Assembly: GCF_000524195.1 (NCBI RefSeq)
Contig: NW_020170382.1
Location: 2,238,497-2,302,496 of the forward strand
Direction of reading: 5' to 3'
Origin: Echinococcus granulosus
Taxonomy: Eukaryota > Platyhelminthes > Cestoda > Cyclophyllidea > Taeniidae
DNA length: 64,000 nucleotides
The translations under genes and the position numbers were made by a program. The number at the start of each line of letters is the position of its first letter. Positions within the stretch are counted from its first letter, which is position 1. Below are positions 42,601 through 55,049 of the stretch, in pieces. The notes beneath the pieces are model-generated. The model worked only from the letters and a program-made list of their open reading frames with translations. It did no database searches and was not told the DNA's origin.

Positions 42601-45371
42601 TGATTGGTTGCATGCCATCAGCCCATCCCAGATGTATGCATTTGTCCCTCGCCTCAGCATCTCGACTCGAGTCGAGGTGTAGGTGGAGGAGGCGGAGGCA
42701 TATGTAGGCAGTAGCGCTAGCGGTAATGGCAGAAAAAATCTCAAGCCATAAGCCGACCAATCCGCCAAGCCCACGCGGTGATAAACGCCCTCAGCGCATT
42801 GGCTGCAGTGTGGAGGTCTCGTGTGTTAATCAATGCTCTCACGCTCTCCCCCAAACACTGGCTTCCACACTGTTGTGGTGTTTGTGCTTTGCGTGTGGGT
42901 GCGCACCGGTGCGCATGCGCTACCAGCGCGCTGACGCGACTTCGGTGCGCAAAACGCATGCCACGTAGCTCATCAGAAGCGCACACGCGTGCTCTCCTCG
43001 TCTCCGCCTCCTCCACATGTCCCCTTCCATCTTCTCGTCACGTGGTCGTTCCACTTGTGCATGAGGCCGCATTGTACTTGGCTACTTTCTTCATCCATCA
43101 GAAAATGTTACTGTCGGTTGGTTTTGTAGCTGAAATTTCGATGACAACACGATAGCTATATTAGTCGTGAGTTATGCTACTGCCCGGCTGTGCCATAAGG
43201 CCCAGAAGGGGGGAGTTTGTCGTCCTCAAGGGTGGAAATTGTTGAATAAGCTCATGCGTAAGGGACTCCAAAATAAAGATACTTCTTTACATTTTTTCGC
43301 TGCCTACTGACAGCGTTCTTCCCCCTAAGTACAGCACTCAGGCTAATGAAGCAACGCCAGATACTCGTTTGGCAGGCTGTTTTTTTGTCTTCAAAAATTT
43401 GGCCTATCACCCTGATTTCAAGTTACCTGCCATCCGGAAGTTTTTATCATTAAAGGTCGCATTGCTAACGGGCTTGAGAATTGCTATTCCATATGTGTAT
43501 GATCCCTCTTATCAAGGCTGTCCAATTGGGGTCACTTGTCACCCCATTCTAAAACAAAATAGCTTAATTTTTTGTTTGATGCCTCAGCACATGTGGCAGT
43601 GGCGTTGTCAGGTCGCACCCTTTGAATTGAGTTATAGTAACCACTTAAAGTTGTTTTGACCTCCTTGCAAAAAATAAATAGGTCTCGGATGTGCTTACCA
43701 ATTGCACCACATGCTATCCGCGTGGTTTTGGAATCATTATTTCTTGTCACTCTTTTAATTTGTCAAAATGATAACTGAAATGGTGCTTCCATACCTACAC
43801 CATTTAAAGCGATGCTCAATTTAGGCTTACTTTGGGTCTGAATTTGAAGTTTAACATTTTTTAAAATTCTGCTTAACCAAACTTGACTTTGTCTCTATTA
43901 TACTTCCCTTCTTTCCGAACGGAAAATGTCATTCAGATATCTTTTATGGGACCACTCTTTGTGTTTAAAGGAATCACTACATTTGGTAAGCCTGGACCAA
44001 GTAGTTTACAGCGCGCGTCTGACGACCGGAAGGGATCTCTCATCATATTTACTCAAGATTTGTTCATTGCATGAATATTGAGGGAAGTAGGACGAATGCC
44101 TCTGCATGCATGCCACCGACGTCACGAGTTCGCACCACCTTACTTTCCTACCTTGTCTGCAATAGAGTCATGAACATCGCTAGCGACCTACGAGCAGCAC
44201 CAGGCTCGGAGGCCAATGCGCCAACCAAGGGCAGCGAAATGCCCGACCCAGTCACCGTGGTACCGGTCTCCGTGACTCCTGTTGCTTCTGCCCCGCCTTA
44301 CTCCACTGATGTCGACGAGGTAGGTGCCTCTTTTGCTCCTCATTTTTTTTCTGTGTCCCACCCCTTGTATCAGGCCGACTAGGAACTCTTACAATTGTGG
44401 TGACTATGTTCATTTTTCTAGTTGAGTCCAGCCGAATCCTAGGTTTCCTTGCTAGAAACACGTTAACAGCTTGTGATTGAAAGTCTAACCGTCCTAATCC
44501 CTCAAGAATGGCGCAAGGAATTCTACAACAATTTACTGAAACAAAACATTCATTACTTCATTCATCTTTACAGTGATGACCGCAAGAAACCTGCTTTGAA
44601 TGACGTTAATGCAAATGTAGTTGCTGAGTGATCCAAAAAGCGTCTTAACAGCAGTTAGAATAGATATAAGAGATCAAAAGCCCATTTAGTTGTGGAATGG
44701 TCTAAATTCGATCTTCCTGCTCCTTTCAATAAGTGACTTTTAGAAAATCGAGCAAAATATTTTTAAGATAAGGTTGTAATTGCAGTAGTGTATAAGCTCT
44801 GATGCGAAGTATCATTTTCAACGGATCGGTTGGGAAGCGGTTATGAACTTAAGCCCATTAGACTTGTATCACACCGCCAGACGACATGCTTAACATGACT
44901 CTGTTCATCATCCTTCAGACCACCACACAGTTGCGCCACCAACCAAACCACACCACCAAGCCGGCGGTACGCGATTCCGAGTGTCTGCGCGCGGTGAAGG
45001 AGATTGATCAAGCTATTAATTCGGTGCAGAGCGCCAACGATCACCAGAAACCGACGTCAGCCTCGTCGACGCTGTCCAATGGCGAGGTCGTCTCGCACGA
45101 GGCTAAGACCACCACCGGTGCCGCTGCTGGATCCGTTTTCTGCTTCGGCCGCACCCTGATCTACGCTATGAAGGCTATCGCAGTCCTAGGGATCGTCTGT
45201 TTTGGCGCGGTTATAGTCGCCCTCGAGACTCACCCAGTTGTCCCTGGGTCTGGCCGGCAGAGCACCTTTTGGACGGACCTGGCGGTACAGGTGCAGGGCC
45301 AACCACTTGTTGCCTCATTCAACGAGTATGTCTACATGCCCCTTCGCAGTCTCTTCATCGGTGGTCATTAA
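33648..45371 (+). CDS. FERM-domain membrane protein, FRMD3/FRMD5 (4.1O) type
   Basis: Seventeen exons, all phases consistent: 33648-33833, 33865-33972, 34013-34137, 34287-34384, 34452-34611, 34677-34764, 34845-35065, 36623-36692, 38051-38146, 38390-38481, 39625-39702, 39790-39861, 40490-40620, 41391-41429, 41579-41633, 44166-44319, 44919-45371. Product about 741 aa. An in-frame TAA precedes the ATG. Residues 1-44 are basic and low complexity. The FERM domain spans about 45-414: F1 has ERDYFGLRYMD, F2 has YLLYLQIRRDLVQGRL, and F3 ends with ALWKWTVDRQSFF. A FERM-adjacent segment (SHSYRFIGKSQMEL) follows, then a disordered linker and one membrane segment (about 672-693, IYAMKAIAVLGIVCFGAVIV) with a 48-residue tail. 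FERM plus FA plus a C-terminal membrane span is the FRMD3/FRMD5 plan; such proteins link the cortical cytoskeleton to membranes. Exon 14 could also end at 41456, adding 9 residues. Insertions lie at about 258-302 and 353-384. EPB41L5-like proteins are the main alternative, but they lack the membrane span. Confidence 0.88.
35841..35938 (+). repeat. Direct duplication (63-bp period) in FERM-gene intron 7
   Basis: ATGCTTGTAGATGCGCTTAT plus about 15 more bases (35841-35875) recurs at 35904-35938 with few changes. The period is 63 bp, a multiple of three, inside the longest uninterrupted open frame of the window (35373-36038). It sits in an intron, so it is most simply a local tandem duplication. 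Confidence 0.65.
42640..43030. other. CpG-rich block inside FERM-gene intron 15
   Basis: Within the 2.5-kb intron 41634-44165, this stretch is rich in CG, GCGC and TGCGC motifs and contains an ATTGG (inverted CCAAT) near 42800. It precedes the exons that encode the linker and membrane span. An internal promoter is possible; a GC-rich repeat is the alternative. No coding signature is recognised. Confidence 0.35.
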
Positions 45372-45954
45372 ACATTACCCTTTGTAACCCCCCACCCCAT
45401 ATTTTTTCCCGCCCTTTTCCTCTTTTCCACTTCAAATTTTTGACCTCCTGATAACCCTGTATGTATGTATTTGTGTGGGTGAGTTGTGTGTGCCCTTTTC
45501 ATCGTTTTTATCTTCCGTTTTTTGCACCGTCGTTCCTCCTTCTTTTCACCATAATCCCCGTTATAATTTGTTTTGTTATACCTCACTCATTCATTTTGTA
45601 ATTTCATTTTTAACTTTCCCTATTCTCCCTTCATTCTGTCCTCAAGCGCATGCAAGTTGACGACCACGTTTGTTTGTATGCGTGCGTGTTTTCGCGCCAT
45701 TTTCTAACGAAGGTAAGCAACTGTGAGCGAGGGGTTTGAAATGTGCTGAATGGACGCCACGCCACGAACACTATCAACGCCACCACCACCACCACCAACA
45801 GACAATGATTGTCGCTAATATTCTCATTGTAAAAGTTTTTTGACTGCAAGGCACGCGCGTCGCAAGTTGCACAGATCCACGTACATAGAAATGACGAACA
45901 CGGATCTGGAGACTGTTGCAACGCGTTGCTTTTCGGACGACAAATAATAACACC

Positions 45955-45960
45955 AATAAA
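45955..45960 (+). promoter_or_regulatory. Possible polyadenylation signal of the FERM-domain gene
   Basis: AATAAA about 585 bases after the stop codon at 45369-45371. The intervening 3' UTR is pyrimidine-rich and includes a CCA run at about 45780. Confidence 0.4.
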
Positions 45961-45982
45961 TGGATGAAATTTTAATTCTTAC

Positions 45983-46221
45983 CTTCTGTTTTTGGAGGGA
46001 AGTTCCATTCTGCCGTGGCGCGACGGATTTCGGTTGCGAACTCAAAAGTTGGAATTGTCACAGCGCTGATTTTTGGGTCTTTTGAGACCACACAATTGGC
46101 GATTGAGTGCTCCCAACCTGCTACACTTTTGGCCCAGTTGTTCGGTGCAGCTACAAGAGGGTCTGTTTCGCTGTGCAACAGCCTCCACTTCCCCAATATG
46201 GAGTCAATCCATGCTTGGCTG
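45983..46221 (-). CDS. Candidate minus-strand exon, protein not identified
   Basis: On the minus strand a pyrimidine-rich acceptor (TTTACCCGCTGATTCCAG) is followed by 239 nt of open frame and a good donor (AAG then GTAAGAAT). The translation contains WIDSILGKWRLLHSE and later PTFEFATEIRRATAEW. The LGKW segment followed by alternating strand-like residues weakly recalls the start of a fatty-acid-binding protein or lipocalin, but I cannot confirm this. A matching downstream exon was not found. The exon faces the 3' end of the FERM-domain gene. It may also be a pseudogene fragment. Confidence 0.35.
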
Positions 46222-47071
46222 CTGGAATCAGCGGGTAAATGTGCTGTCGTAACATGACCTTGTAGTGAACAAGACGTGGGGCAACAGTTGCATTGAGAGC
46301 CTTGTGGATGTTTCTGAGTTTCGAGTGAATGGGAGGGATAGAGGCGTATTGTTTTACTACCTACGCGACAATGGGTGATAAAATAAACCATTAAAGTGGC
46401 GAATTCAAGTTTCTGCCCGTAGTTGTGTCCTTTAATACTTGAATGATCCCATCTTCGCGAATGCATCAAGGCGATCACAGTGATTGTAGCCTAGGCAATC
46501 AGAACGAGGTGGAATCAACAACGATTGCGTCAAGGCTATTAGTGTCACATCATTTCCTTTTAATAAATTCTTTCTGACATTTTGGAAAATTCGACATAAT
46601 TCGCTGCACATAACTGGCCAATTCATTGAAAGTCATTCCCTTCACTTCGTCTAAACAAAGTTGTTTTGTCGACCTTGTTTGTTATCTAGGTGCTATTTGC
46701 TTATGTGACTAGTTTTTGAAACAAACATTGAGGCTTATAATTCGAATTAAGGGCACTCCAGACTATAGCATCAGTGCCACTCATCGTCAACGCCTAAATA
46801 TCATCCCATCCAATCATTTTTAGGGTTGATTATTGCTGTTGAATTTTCAAGGTTCAAATTTCAGTATTGTGGCTGTTCACACAAAATCGGTGGTTGTTCA
46901 AGTAAATATTTCACGAGTTCGAATATGAATAACACTATTTTCCTAAACAAAGGAGAACAGAGACCGATTCGCTCATCCGGGGTGAGCACCTTTTCCAAAA
47001 TCCAAGGCACAACCAGTCAGATTTTGGGACAACGTTAACAAATCCCTCAGCCGTCATCCATCCACACCTAC

Positions 47072-47328
47072 GCATCCGCGACGCGAGGTGGCATGACAAA
47101 CAGAGTCCGGCATTTAGACGCCAGACGCCGTATGCAAGGACGGGACGACTGTCGATGTGGTGGTGGAGCCGGAAGAACGACGCCCAGTGCGGTACAGCGC
47201 GTGCGTGTGTACTCGCCAAGAGCGTTGACAACTTGATTGTAGTGTGCATTCCCCACAAGGCGATAGAGCTGCAAATGGCATGGTAACTGCAACTTGGCAT
47301 TTCTTGAAATTGGTGAACATGGTAGCAA
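47072..47328 (-). CDS. Possible upstream exon of the same minus-strand locus
   Basis: A GC-rich patch is open on the minus strand from 47328 and contains LYRLVGNAHYNQVVNALGEY. It can end at a GTAGGT donor (GATGC then GTAGGTGT), and its phase would join in frame with the acceptor before 46221. The other two minus frames are also partly open, so coding status is doubtful. No family is recognised. Confidence 0.2.
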
Positions 47329-47329
47329 T

Positions 47330-50300
47330 TTGTGAATTTGAAATCCTAATAAACGAAGCTATTACAGAAATTAACTTGATAATCTAGTTTAAAAAAAGTG
47401 ACTACTTTGAGCTTTTTTGGAAGCCAAGCCAAGTGGCTCCAATCAAATACCGCTTTTTGGAGAATCTGGAAGGGGTTGAATAAGACTTCGGCTTTTCATG
47501 TAGTTCTGGCAAGGCAGTCACAAAAGAAATGTTTTAAATTACCTACCCAATGGAAAGTTATCTCTACGTGTCGTGCGGAGTAAACTAGTAAGTTTCTTAA
47601 ATGTGGATTTAGAAAATTCGTTTTAACTGCTAAATGTTGTATGGGGAATAAACCAAATACTGGTATAAACGGTGATTTTTGGTTCATTTCAATGCCTAGC
47701 TTTCTCAATTAAATCTTCATAAAAGAATCAAATTACTTAAACATCGACAAGGTTTTTTGTACTTTCCAATCCTTTAACTATTTGAATTTACTCAAAACCT
47801 TGTAAGTTTGGTTTTGGTTGAAAAGTGTGTAACAATAAGGCCTCAATGAACCTCTGTTGATTTTCGGCTATGCGATGGCGACGAATGTCTTGACTTTCAT
47901 ATTTACAGCTGCAACCGTTGTGTAGCGCACGGATTATAAAGGAATAATTAAAGAAGGCCTATGAATACATTGTCTGCCAAAAGCGAACCCGGATTCCTCG
48001 TTCGTCTGCCCCTCTTGCTAAATTGACAGTGGCGGAGGGGGAGAGGTGAGAATTCCTCGTGCAATATCACACAGTAATATTGCACGGACAATTGGCCACT
48101 TTCGCGATGGAAGAATTGTATGCATTAGTATTTTCTGCCAAGAAAAAGGAGTATCTGGCAGCCAAATTTGTCGCAAATGCATTTCTAGTCTTGACCGTAC
48201 CTGATCTCATTTCAAATAAGGCAGAAGCACACATCTAAGGCTAGTAAATCAAGGACTAATCAGTAACCTGCGATTGTGAAAAGTAGATACAATCAGGGAG
48301 ACTTTGTACAAATTCGATAATGGTTGTATTGACCATTCAAGTAATTCATCTAATGCAGGTGTGTTGCGTCCTCTGGAAGAAGGTGCTTTTGCAGTTATTA
48401 GTTTATTATCCCAATTACTATAGTCATAAATTCGTACGAATTAAGGTTATGTCCGGGAGTAGAGTAGCACAGAAACCCAAATCATTAGGCTAGTCACGTG
48501 ATGCACTGTTTAACTTCCCTGCCACATGCTAGAAGCAATGATTGAATCCCAACCTTTTTGTCACCTTGGGGTAATTCAGTGTACTCTCACGCTTTCCAGC
48601 CACAAGGGCAAGCGTACTAATGCATGGATCGTTGCAAACGCAGGAATAGTGCTTGAGAGTGGGCTTAAGAGAAGAAACTATATTTGAACTTTACTGCACG
48701 TTCTAACCAGCTACCGCAGATTTTCTGCTGGAATGTCTAAATGAAGCAAAAGATTAACTGAGCATGACAAAATTGCTTAATAAAGTGAAGTACTGGTAAA
48801 GGAGCGTCACCACAAGTAGCGTCTTTTAAAATTGGGTCCGGAATAAGCCTCAATGTCCTTGCTAAAGCCACTTCACACAGAATTTGAAATTTTAAAGCCA
48901 AAACATTACACTCAGATACAATAATAATATAACTAACTGTCCTGTTTTTTAAACGCATTTGTTCTGATTTTACAAAAGAATAGCGGCAGCTAAAGTTGAG
49001 GCGTTCTAAAAGCAACAAACGAAGATTTTCTGATGACGGAATGGGAACTAATTTAAGGAATTTTAAGGTAATGCATGTCTTTCTAGAGTCTAAACGATGA
49101 TAACTCCACATCCTCAGGCTGACTCAATGGCTAAATTCTCAAAGTAGCTACAATTGAGTTACTCCGGGCTTCTACACAGCAGATGGTGAGAATTCCCATC
49201 ACATTTTAAGCCCTCTACGCTTGCGTTGTCACAAAACCTAGCACTGAATAAAGTCGATGCTAACTTTATAGAAACCGATCTGGCACATTGGCATCGGCTA
49301 AACAAGTCACTCATCACGAAACTTCCAGGAATGGGTTATGCGTCTGCCAAAACTGTCACCTAATCAAAGAGAAATTAGTCAAAGCTTTAGAAGACAATAG
49401 GCTAATTTAGCTTATCAGTCGAACATTAATTTAGACCAACAGAACTCTAAAAGGCAGGAGATTATAATTGCTATAGGTTCCACATGGCAGTGATTGCATC
49501 AGTATGCAATGCCTGCTCCTGCATCAACCAAAACAGTCAATCAAGGTAGTAAATTTTAGTGCTTTTCTCGTAGATTGTTTTTGTGATAGCACTTTTTACC
49601 ACTAATAAGCCAAAGTCGTTGATTAATGTTTCCTGAATTTACTGTTGATTTCATAAGCTTCTAAAGAACCTTACCAAATTTACTCTCCTGCGCTCTAAGC
49701 CATCAAGCAGGAATCTTTCCTGCTTGCCAAAAAATAAATTTTGTCCATTCCTGGATGAACACTTCTTTCATGAATTTTAGCTCAAGAGTTCACTGTACTC
49801 TTGTGAGGCTCTAAATTTACGGTTCACCGTAATCACCGCTGCTCTGAAGACCAGGCTTAGTCTTTGTCTTCATAACGCACCTCACGGAACTTTGCAAGTT
49901 AGAAAGTAATTGCTACGTCGGGTTATTTTAATCTAAGTGTCATTGGAGATCCAAAAGGTAGGCATATTCTTCATAATAGCTTCAAAGTGGTAAAAATTAT
50001 TCCATATTATATGATCCAGACTTTGCCTAGCTAGCATGAAGCATCAATCATTCAGACCTACCCAAAATGACCAACCAATTATGATAGTTATCTCACTTTA
50101 AAAAAAATTGTTGCCTGACTTTTGTGAGAACTGCTTTTGTGATTAAAGACAAAGTCAAGAAATTTGCAACAACTAGCTCGGGTTTTAATCTAAGCACTTG
50201 AGACGTCGAAAGTCAGCCACGTAGCTAAAACAACTTGATTCAGAATTCTCTCACACTGCTTCTTCAACCTTTTGTTTCGCAGTTGGCTTACGAGCCAGTG

Positions 50301-53300
50301 GTCAAGGCTTGAGCATCTTGTATGGTGTTTGTTGCTCCGTCGTCCTTCTAGATCAGTGGCAAAAGCGACACTGCCCTGTTGTGCGAAAGTCCATGACTCG
50401 ATGAGCCAGTTGACGTAGTGCCTCATGGGATTAGTAGGCCTTGGTGTCGTTAAGGGTCGTGGCTACCAGCTAGGAAGTGGAATGGCAGTAAAAATTCACT
50501 GGAAGACGCTAAATAGTACCTGTATGAGCCATTAAAATAGAGGGATGAGATTGTTGATAAAATGGGAATGGCGGGTTTTTCTTTGCCCAAGGGCGATTGA
50601 CAATGGAGTCCATTAAAAGAAAACTTAAAAAGTTAAGCGCATAGACCACTGTAAAAACAGGGCAGTAAAGTCTACAATGGGCTCAGACACTAATGCAGCT
50701 AGTGGTGCCTAAGGTAACAAAGGATTTGTTCACATCGACCATTAAGGTCTCAATAACAAATATTAACTGGTCTTCACCATTGAGGTCATTCGTGCTGGGA
50801 GCTTTCTTTGCTAGACTCCATAACATAGTAGGCCAGAGGGTGCATAAAAATAAAGCCAGAACAATAAAACAACAAATCATCTATGCCTGGATTGTGCTCA
50901 CCACGTGAGCCTCTCACCAGCAGACTCAAAAGCACCACCTTAGAGACTTCTGTTTGAGCCCCTTGAAATCTTCAAGGGTCCAATAAGGGTCTTATATTCT
51001 CTTGTACAGCTTCTACACATAGGGGAGGAGTCTCGGGAAAAAGTGCCAATTATAAGCAGTACACGATTAGAAAGTCACTGAGAATTCGCTACTGAAAGAT
51101 GGAGGGAGGTTTTATTTTTATAAGAATTTTTTTCTCTTTCTGGTATAACCGTATTTTGGGGTTTTATTAATTACCGTTCAACTGCTTCTATGGTGGGAAT
51201 TTTCGCTTTGAGTTTGCATGGCATGTGAGAGAGACATTCCCGCATTCCATTCTTGGTTCAGTCAGTGGGCATTTGATTGAAGTAACTGCGAAATAATCAA
51301 CCATCGCACTCCTGCAGAAAAGTGGTTTCTGCAACAGACGAAACAATAAAATCCCTTTTTTTATTTATTAGCTTGAAGGAGAGCAACAAGCTCTTCTGCT
51401 CATTAACATTTGCTTACTTATATCAATTGACCAGTGAGCAAGGTTTGGTGACGAGCACGCATTCGACCAGAGAATCGTTATGGCGGTGATCTGGTTTATG
51501 ACATTTTGGCGTTGTGGGAAGGTTGTGAGTTAACCTGTATGTGGATTCCACTGCCTTCAAAAGGATTGACAGCACAATCAGGCACCAGCTTATAGCGGTC
51601 TATATCTCGAGTACCGACTGCTTCACCTTAATACGAGGGAAATGACACATTTTCCAGTGGACAAAAGTCCGAGCTTCCAGCTTAAAAAACACAATTTTTA
51701 GTGAGAGGTGTACTTCATTTTCTAAAAAAATATGTACCACGAATCTCAATAAACAGAAAGCCATGCGATAAATACTTAACAAATCACCATGACTTTTTTA
51801 GCTAATTGGTTTATCTTTCATGGTGGATGCCAAAATTGTTATCACTTGCTTTTTTATAGCAGAATTTTAATAGTTTTTAATTTACTTCAAAAATGGTAGA
51901 CTGAAATTCGCAAAAATTGAACCTAAGGGGAAATTATGAACCTATTTTAGGTGGTTTTTATGAAATAGATGTAAGTAGTGTAAACAGTGCCGACGTTTCC
52001 ACCAAGATTATTTTGCTAATGGTAGATGAAACACGATCATCACAATTTAGTGCTCAATGATTCACCATTCAAGAAATAGATCAAGACCCAGAGTCAGTTA
52101 ATTAGGACTCCAAGTTTCATGTTCAAGTTATTGCTAGAAGGGCAACTAACCTCCGATCTTGCTAAGAAATGATCTAAAATATTCTAACACGAGCACATAC
52201 TGCATATTTTTACATAAAAAATATGTTACTAGGAAATAAACCTATGCATTAGCCACGCGAATGTAACGCGACTTTGCAAAACACGAAGATTTCGCTTAAA
52301 GACACAAATAAACATAGTAATTTACTAATAAGTTGGCTCAGAACACGGATTATAAATAGTCAACTTCTTAAATTGAGAAAAAGCCTCTTATACTCTACTG
52401 AATCACTGTGGCAAATGTGGATCGTCAAATGTGACATTTTAGAACTTGGGTGACAAACAGTTTCAAAAGACTATCATCCGTTTATCTGCTGAGAAAAGGT
52501 TTGAATGTTGCTTTAAACCACTTCTTCTCCTGGTAATTGTTGATCAAATAATCACCGTATAAAAATGCATAAGCTTTTGGTTAAAAAATTAGACATGATA
52601 AGTTAATCACTCCCAACTTAAATAAATACAGTCTTCTATAGGTAATAGGCGACAGGTAGGCACCGGAACTCGGTGACTTGAGATTAACAGGCAGAAACTA
52701 AACGTTTTACTTCACTAAAAGACCTCAAACACTCTCGTAAATTCAAACTTTAGAAGTGCGAATGTGGAGGTGAATGCGTGCACATGCGCGTAACATTTCC
52801 TAGGCAAATTGACGCGACGCACAAACAACCAATGGGGGCTGCGGCTTCAGTAGAACAAGTAAACCAATTAGATAAACTATGCAATTAGCACATTGGCGAA
52901 ATTTGTGCCACCATCCACTCAAACGATAGCCTCATTTAACCAACTTACTTTGGCTTGAAAAAAAATATCATTTGCGAGTGCCTCAACTTGTCGCTTATTA
53001 GATTAGGCTACCGGTTATAAGGTGAGGTAGGTGAACAGGTTGCAGCATGCCAATTTGCCAGACCCAGTAATGGCGTGTGATTAGTAGATGGCATTGGCTA
53101 ACACACCGGAGTTTTAGCTGTTGAAGGAGGTTGCCAAACTCAGCCTGCTCCATACTTATTGGCGAACGTGATGAAACGCCCTTTTTTTGTTCGATGCAGG
53201 CGCACAAACGTTTTACAAGTGATGCCACGTCAACGGAAATACCTAAAAATAACCTGTACTTACACTCAGCAGTAACGTTGTGTGAATCCGACTGGATATG

Positions 53301-53360
53301 GACGAGATGGTCATTATGAAATTCCCATTGTTGAGACTGCTTAAAGGGGACAAAGTTCTG
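47330..53360. other. Gene-poor intergenic region
   Basis: AT-rich DNA without recognised exons. Open frames on the minus strand at 48737-49111 and 50190-50426 have no domain I can name. A miRNA-like hairpin is described separately at about 48.04-48.10 kb. Confidence 0.5.
48045..48100 (+). ncRNA. miRNA-like hairpin with miR-92-family seed (candidate)
   Basis: Arms 48058-48067 (CGTGCAATAT) and 48077-48086 are perfect complements around a 9-nt loop. Pairing continues imperfectly to about 48045 and 48100 (GTG, AATT and further short blocks). If the 3' arm product began at 48078, its nucleotides 2-8 would be ATTGCAC, the seed of the miR-92 family, which has flatworm members. The loop is short and a 10-bp inverted repeat can arise by chance in 64 kb. 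Confidence 0.3.
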
Positions 53361-53367
53361 CTTGCCA

Positions 53368-53640
53368 AAAAGCAACCAGATCAGTTAAAATTAAAATTAT
53401 GATGAGGCGACTAAAACGTAATATAAACTATTTATTTATCCACCAACCTTCGCAGGGACGATACCTGGAAATTCCTTCCAGGAAATAGGGATATTTAATT
53501 TTGTTTTAAAGGCCTTGCAAAAAAGATTTTATTGTTTTATAATTGTGACCTATCAGCGCACTTATAAGTAGGTAGCTATGCTCCTGGCTTTCTGCCTAGT
53601 GGTTTTTACTAAGAAAAGTACCATCTCAGTAACCTTTATG
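53368..53640 (+). repeat. Dispersed repeat, 3' tail segment
   Basis: AACCAGATCAGTTAAAATTA, TTTATTTATCCACCAACCTT, a GGAAATTCCTTCCAGG-type segment and a TCCTGGCTTTCTGCCTAGTG segment match 54765-55045 in the same order. The core half of the repeat is not clear upstream of this copy. Confidence 0.55.
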
Positions 53641-53774
53641 CCAACATTTGTAGGGCTCTAAATTTATTCGCAATATAAGTTTTTGAATTGATTCCCAAAT
53701 GATATCTGACCGGAAACCAAATATAGCTAGGATAAAATCAACTTTGAGCTATTTGTTTTCTACTTTTGTAATAC

Positions 53775-53970
53775 ATCAACTGCTTTCTTAACTCTCGGTT
53801 TTGGTTAGGGGGCACTTAGGGGCTTAGCCTTTGTACCTTCGCTGGATGAACTAGCCTCCAGGACGTGTCAGTAGCCCCAAACCCTTGTGTGCATCAGTAA
53901 CACGTCCTACAGTAGTATTTGTCTTCTTTCAACTTCAAAAAAGGGTCCGGACCCTGTATCGGTGGCAGCA
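53775..53970 (+). repeat. Dispersed repeat, copy G
   Basis: Contains AACTCTCGGTTTTGGT, GGCACTTAGGGGC, TTGTACCTTCGCTGGATGAA and, near its end, GTATTTGTCTTCTTTCAACT, matching copies D and H in order. Confidence 0.65.
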
Positions 53971-54599
53971 GAAAACACAAATATCCTGATTTCTACTCCT
54001 AAATGCAAAATTTCAAAGTGACGGAGAAGGGAACAGGCTGCGGATGGGAAAATCTGTGACCACTATGTTCTGCACGAATGCTATTAATAAGCGAAGCGGC
54101 ACTAGCCATAAAACTTTTGGAAAAGTTTGTTACAGAGCTGTTTACGATGCCGATTTGAAGGTGTAAAATGCCAGATAACGCGATACCTCCTTCACTTCTG
54201 CAGTAGGTGGAGGGAACCCAGACAGATATGGCTGGGGAGCATTGAAGTGAGAACAACATGTAAAGTTGTAATAGAAGCAAAATCTTACCCCCACACCACT
54301 ATGCTCAATCCTGCCCTTTGTTACGTGACTAGTTATGGACACGTGTGATGGTAAGCCCATTCCCCCTCCCCGAGAAGAAACCTCAGATCTGGCAGAAATG
54401 CCAAGAGGAAATGGTGACGTTGCGATCGAGAATCTTCTCAAATGCATGAAAATTTGGTGCCAGGCATGGGTGGCTCGTGGGTTTTTGCCTCACAGAACTG
54501 ATTACTTTGTGATGGTTGACGCAGGAAGTCGATCAGGAGGCGCGCCAGAGACGACGCTCAAGAGAAAAGAGGGGCAACGCAATACTTTTTGGCTTGTTT

Positions 54600-55045
54600 A
54601 ACTTTAGATTATGGTAAAGGGACCACCTAGGTCCTCCGCCATCGTACCTTCGCCGGGTGGGCTGGCCTCTGACCACGTTGAATACTTGTATATTCTGCTC
54701 CCATATTGTCTTTTTTCGTCTTCAGGAAAGTCTCGAAGCGCTGCAGTTATGATTACTGAAAAGGAAACAGACCAGTAAAAATTAATATTATAGTGAGTCG
54801 ATCCAAACCTAAAATAAAGTATTTAGTTATTCAGCAACCTACGCGAGGGGATAGGTGGAAATTTCTCCAATGAAGTCGCACTGTTTTGTTCTGTCGAAAA
54901 CCTTTGACTTCTTTTAAGTAAGAGGCACTACAAATAAGGTTTGATTACTTTATAATGGCATGATCGTACTGCACCTTTTTAACGCATTTATGAGTGGTTA
55001 TTCATGTTCCTAGCTTTTTGGTAGTGTTTCGTGTTAACAGACCAC
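54600..55045 (+). repeat. Dispersed repeat, copy H with tail (longest copy)
   Basis: The core CTCCGCCATCGTACCTTCGC, GGGTGGGCTGGCCTC and TTCGTCTTCAGGAAAGTCTC is followed without a gap by the tail seen alone at 53368-53640. It is the longest copy in the window and best defines the element at roughly 450 bp. No coding frame is shared with other copies. Confidence 0.65.
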
Positions 55046-55049
55046 CAGA

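Noticed and set aside
42778..43155. 125-codon plus-strand frame in FERM intron 15
   Set aside because: Follows from the CpG-rich composition; Cys, Arg and His-rich text without a domain, and equally long frames exist on the other strand.
48729..48745. miR-1-like start (TGGAATGTCTAAATG)
   Set aside because: Matches beyond the seed are poor and no hairpin is visible.
48737..49111. 124-codon minus-strand frame
   Set aside because: No recognisable motif of reverse transcriptase, transposase or any other family; left as unexplained open frame.
53018..53034. let-7-like seed (TGAGGTAGGTGAACAGG)
   Set aside because: No complementary arm was found at hairpin distance; a seed match alone is not evidence.
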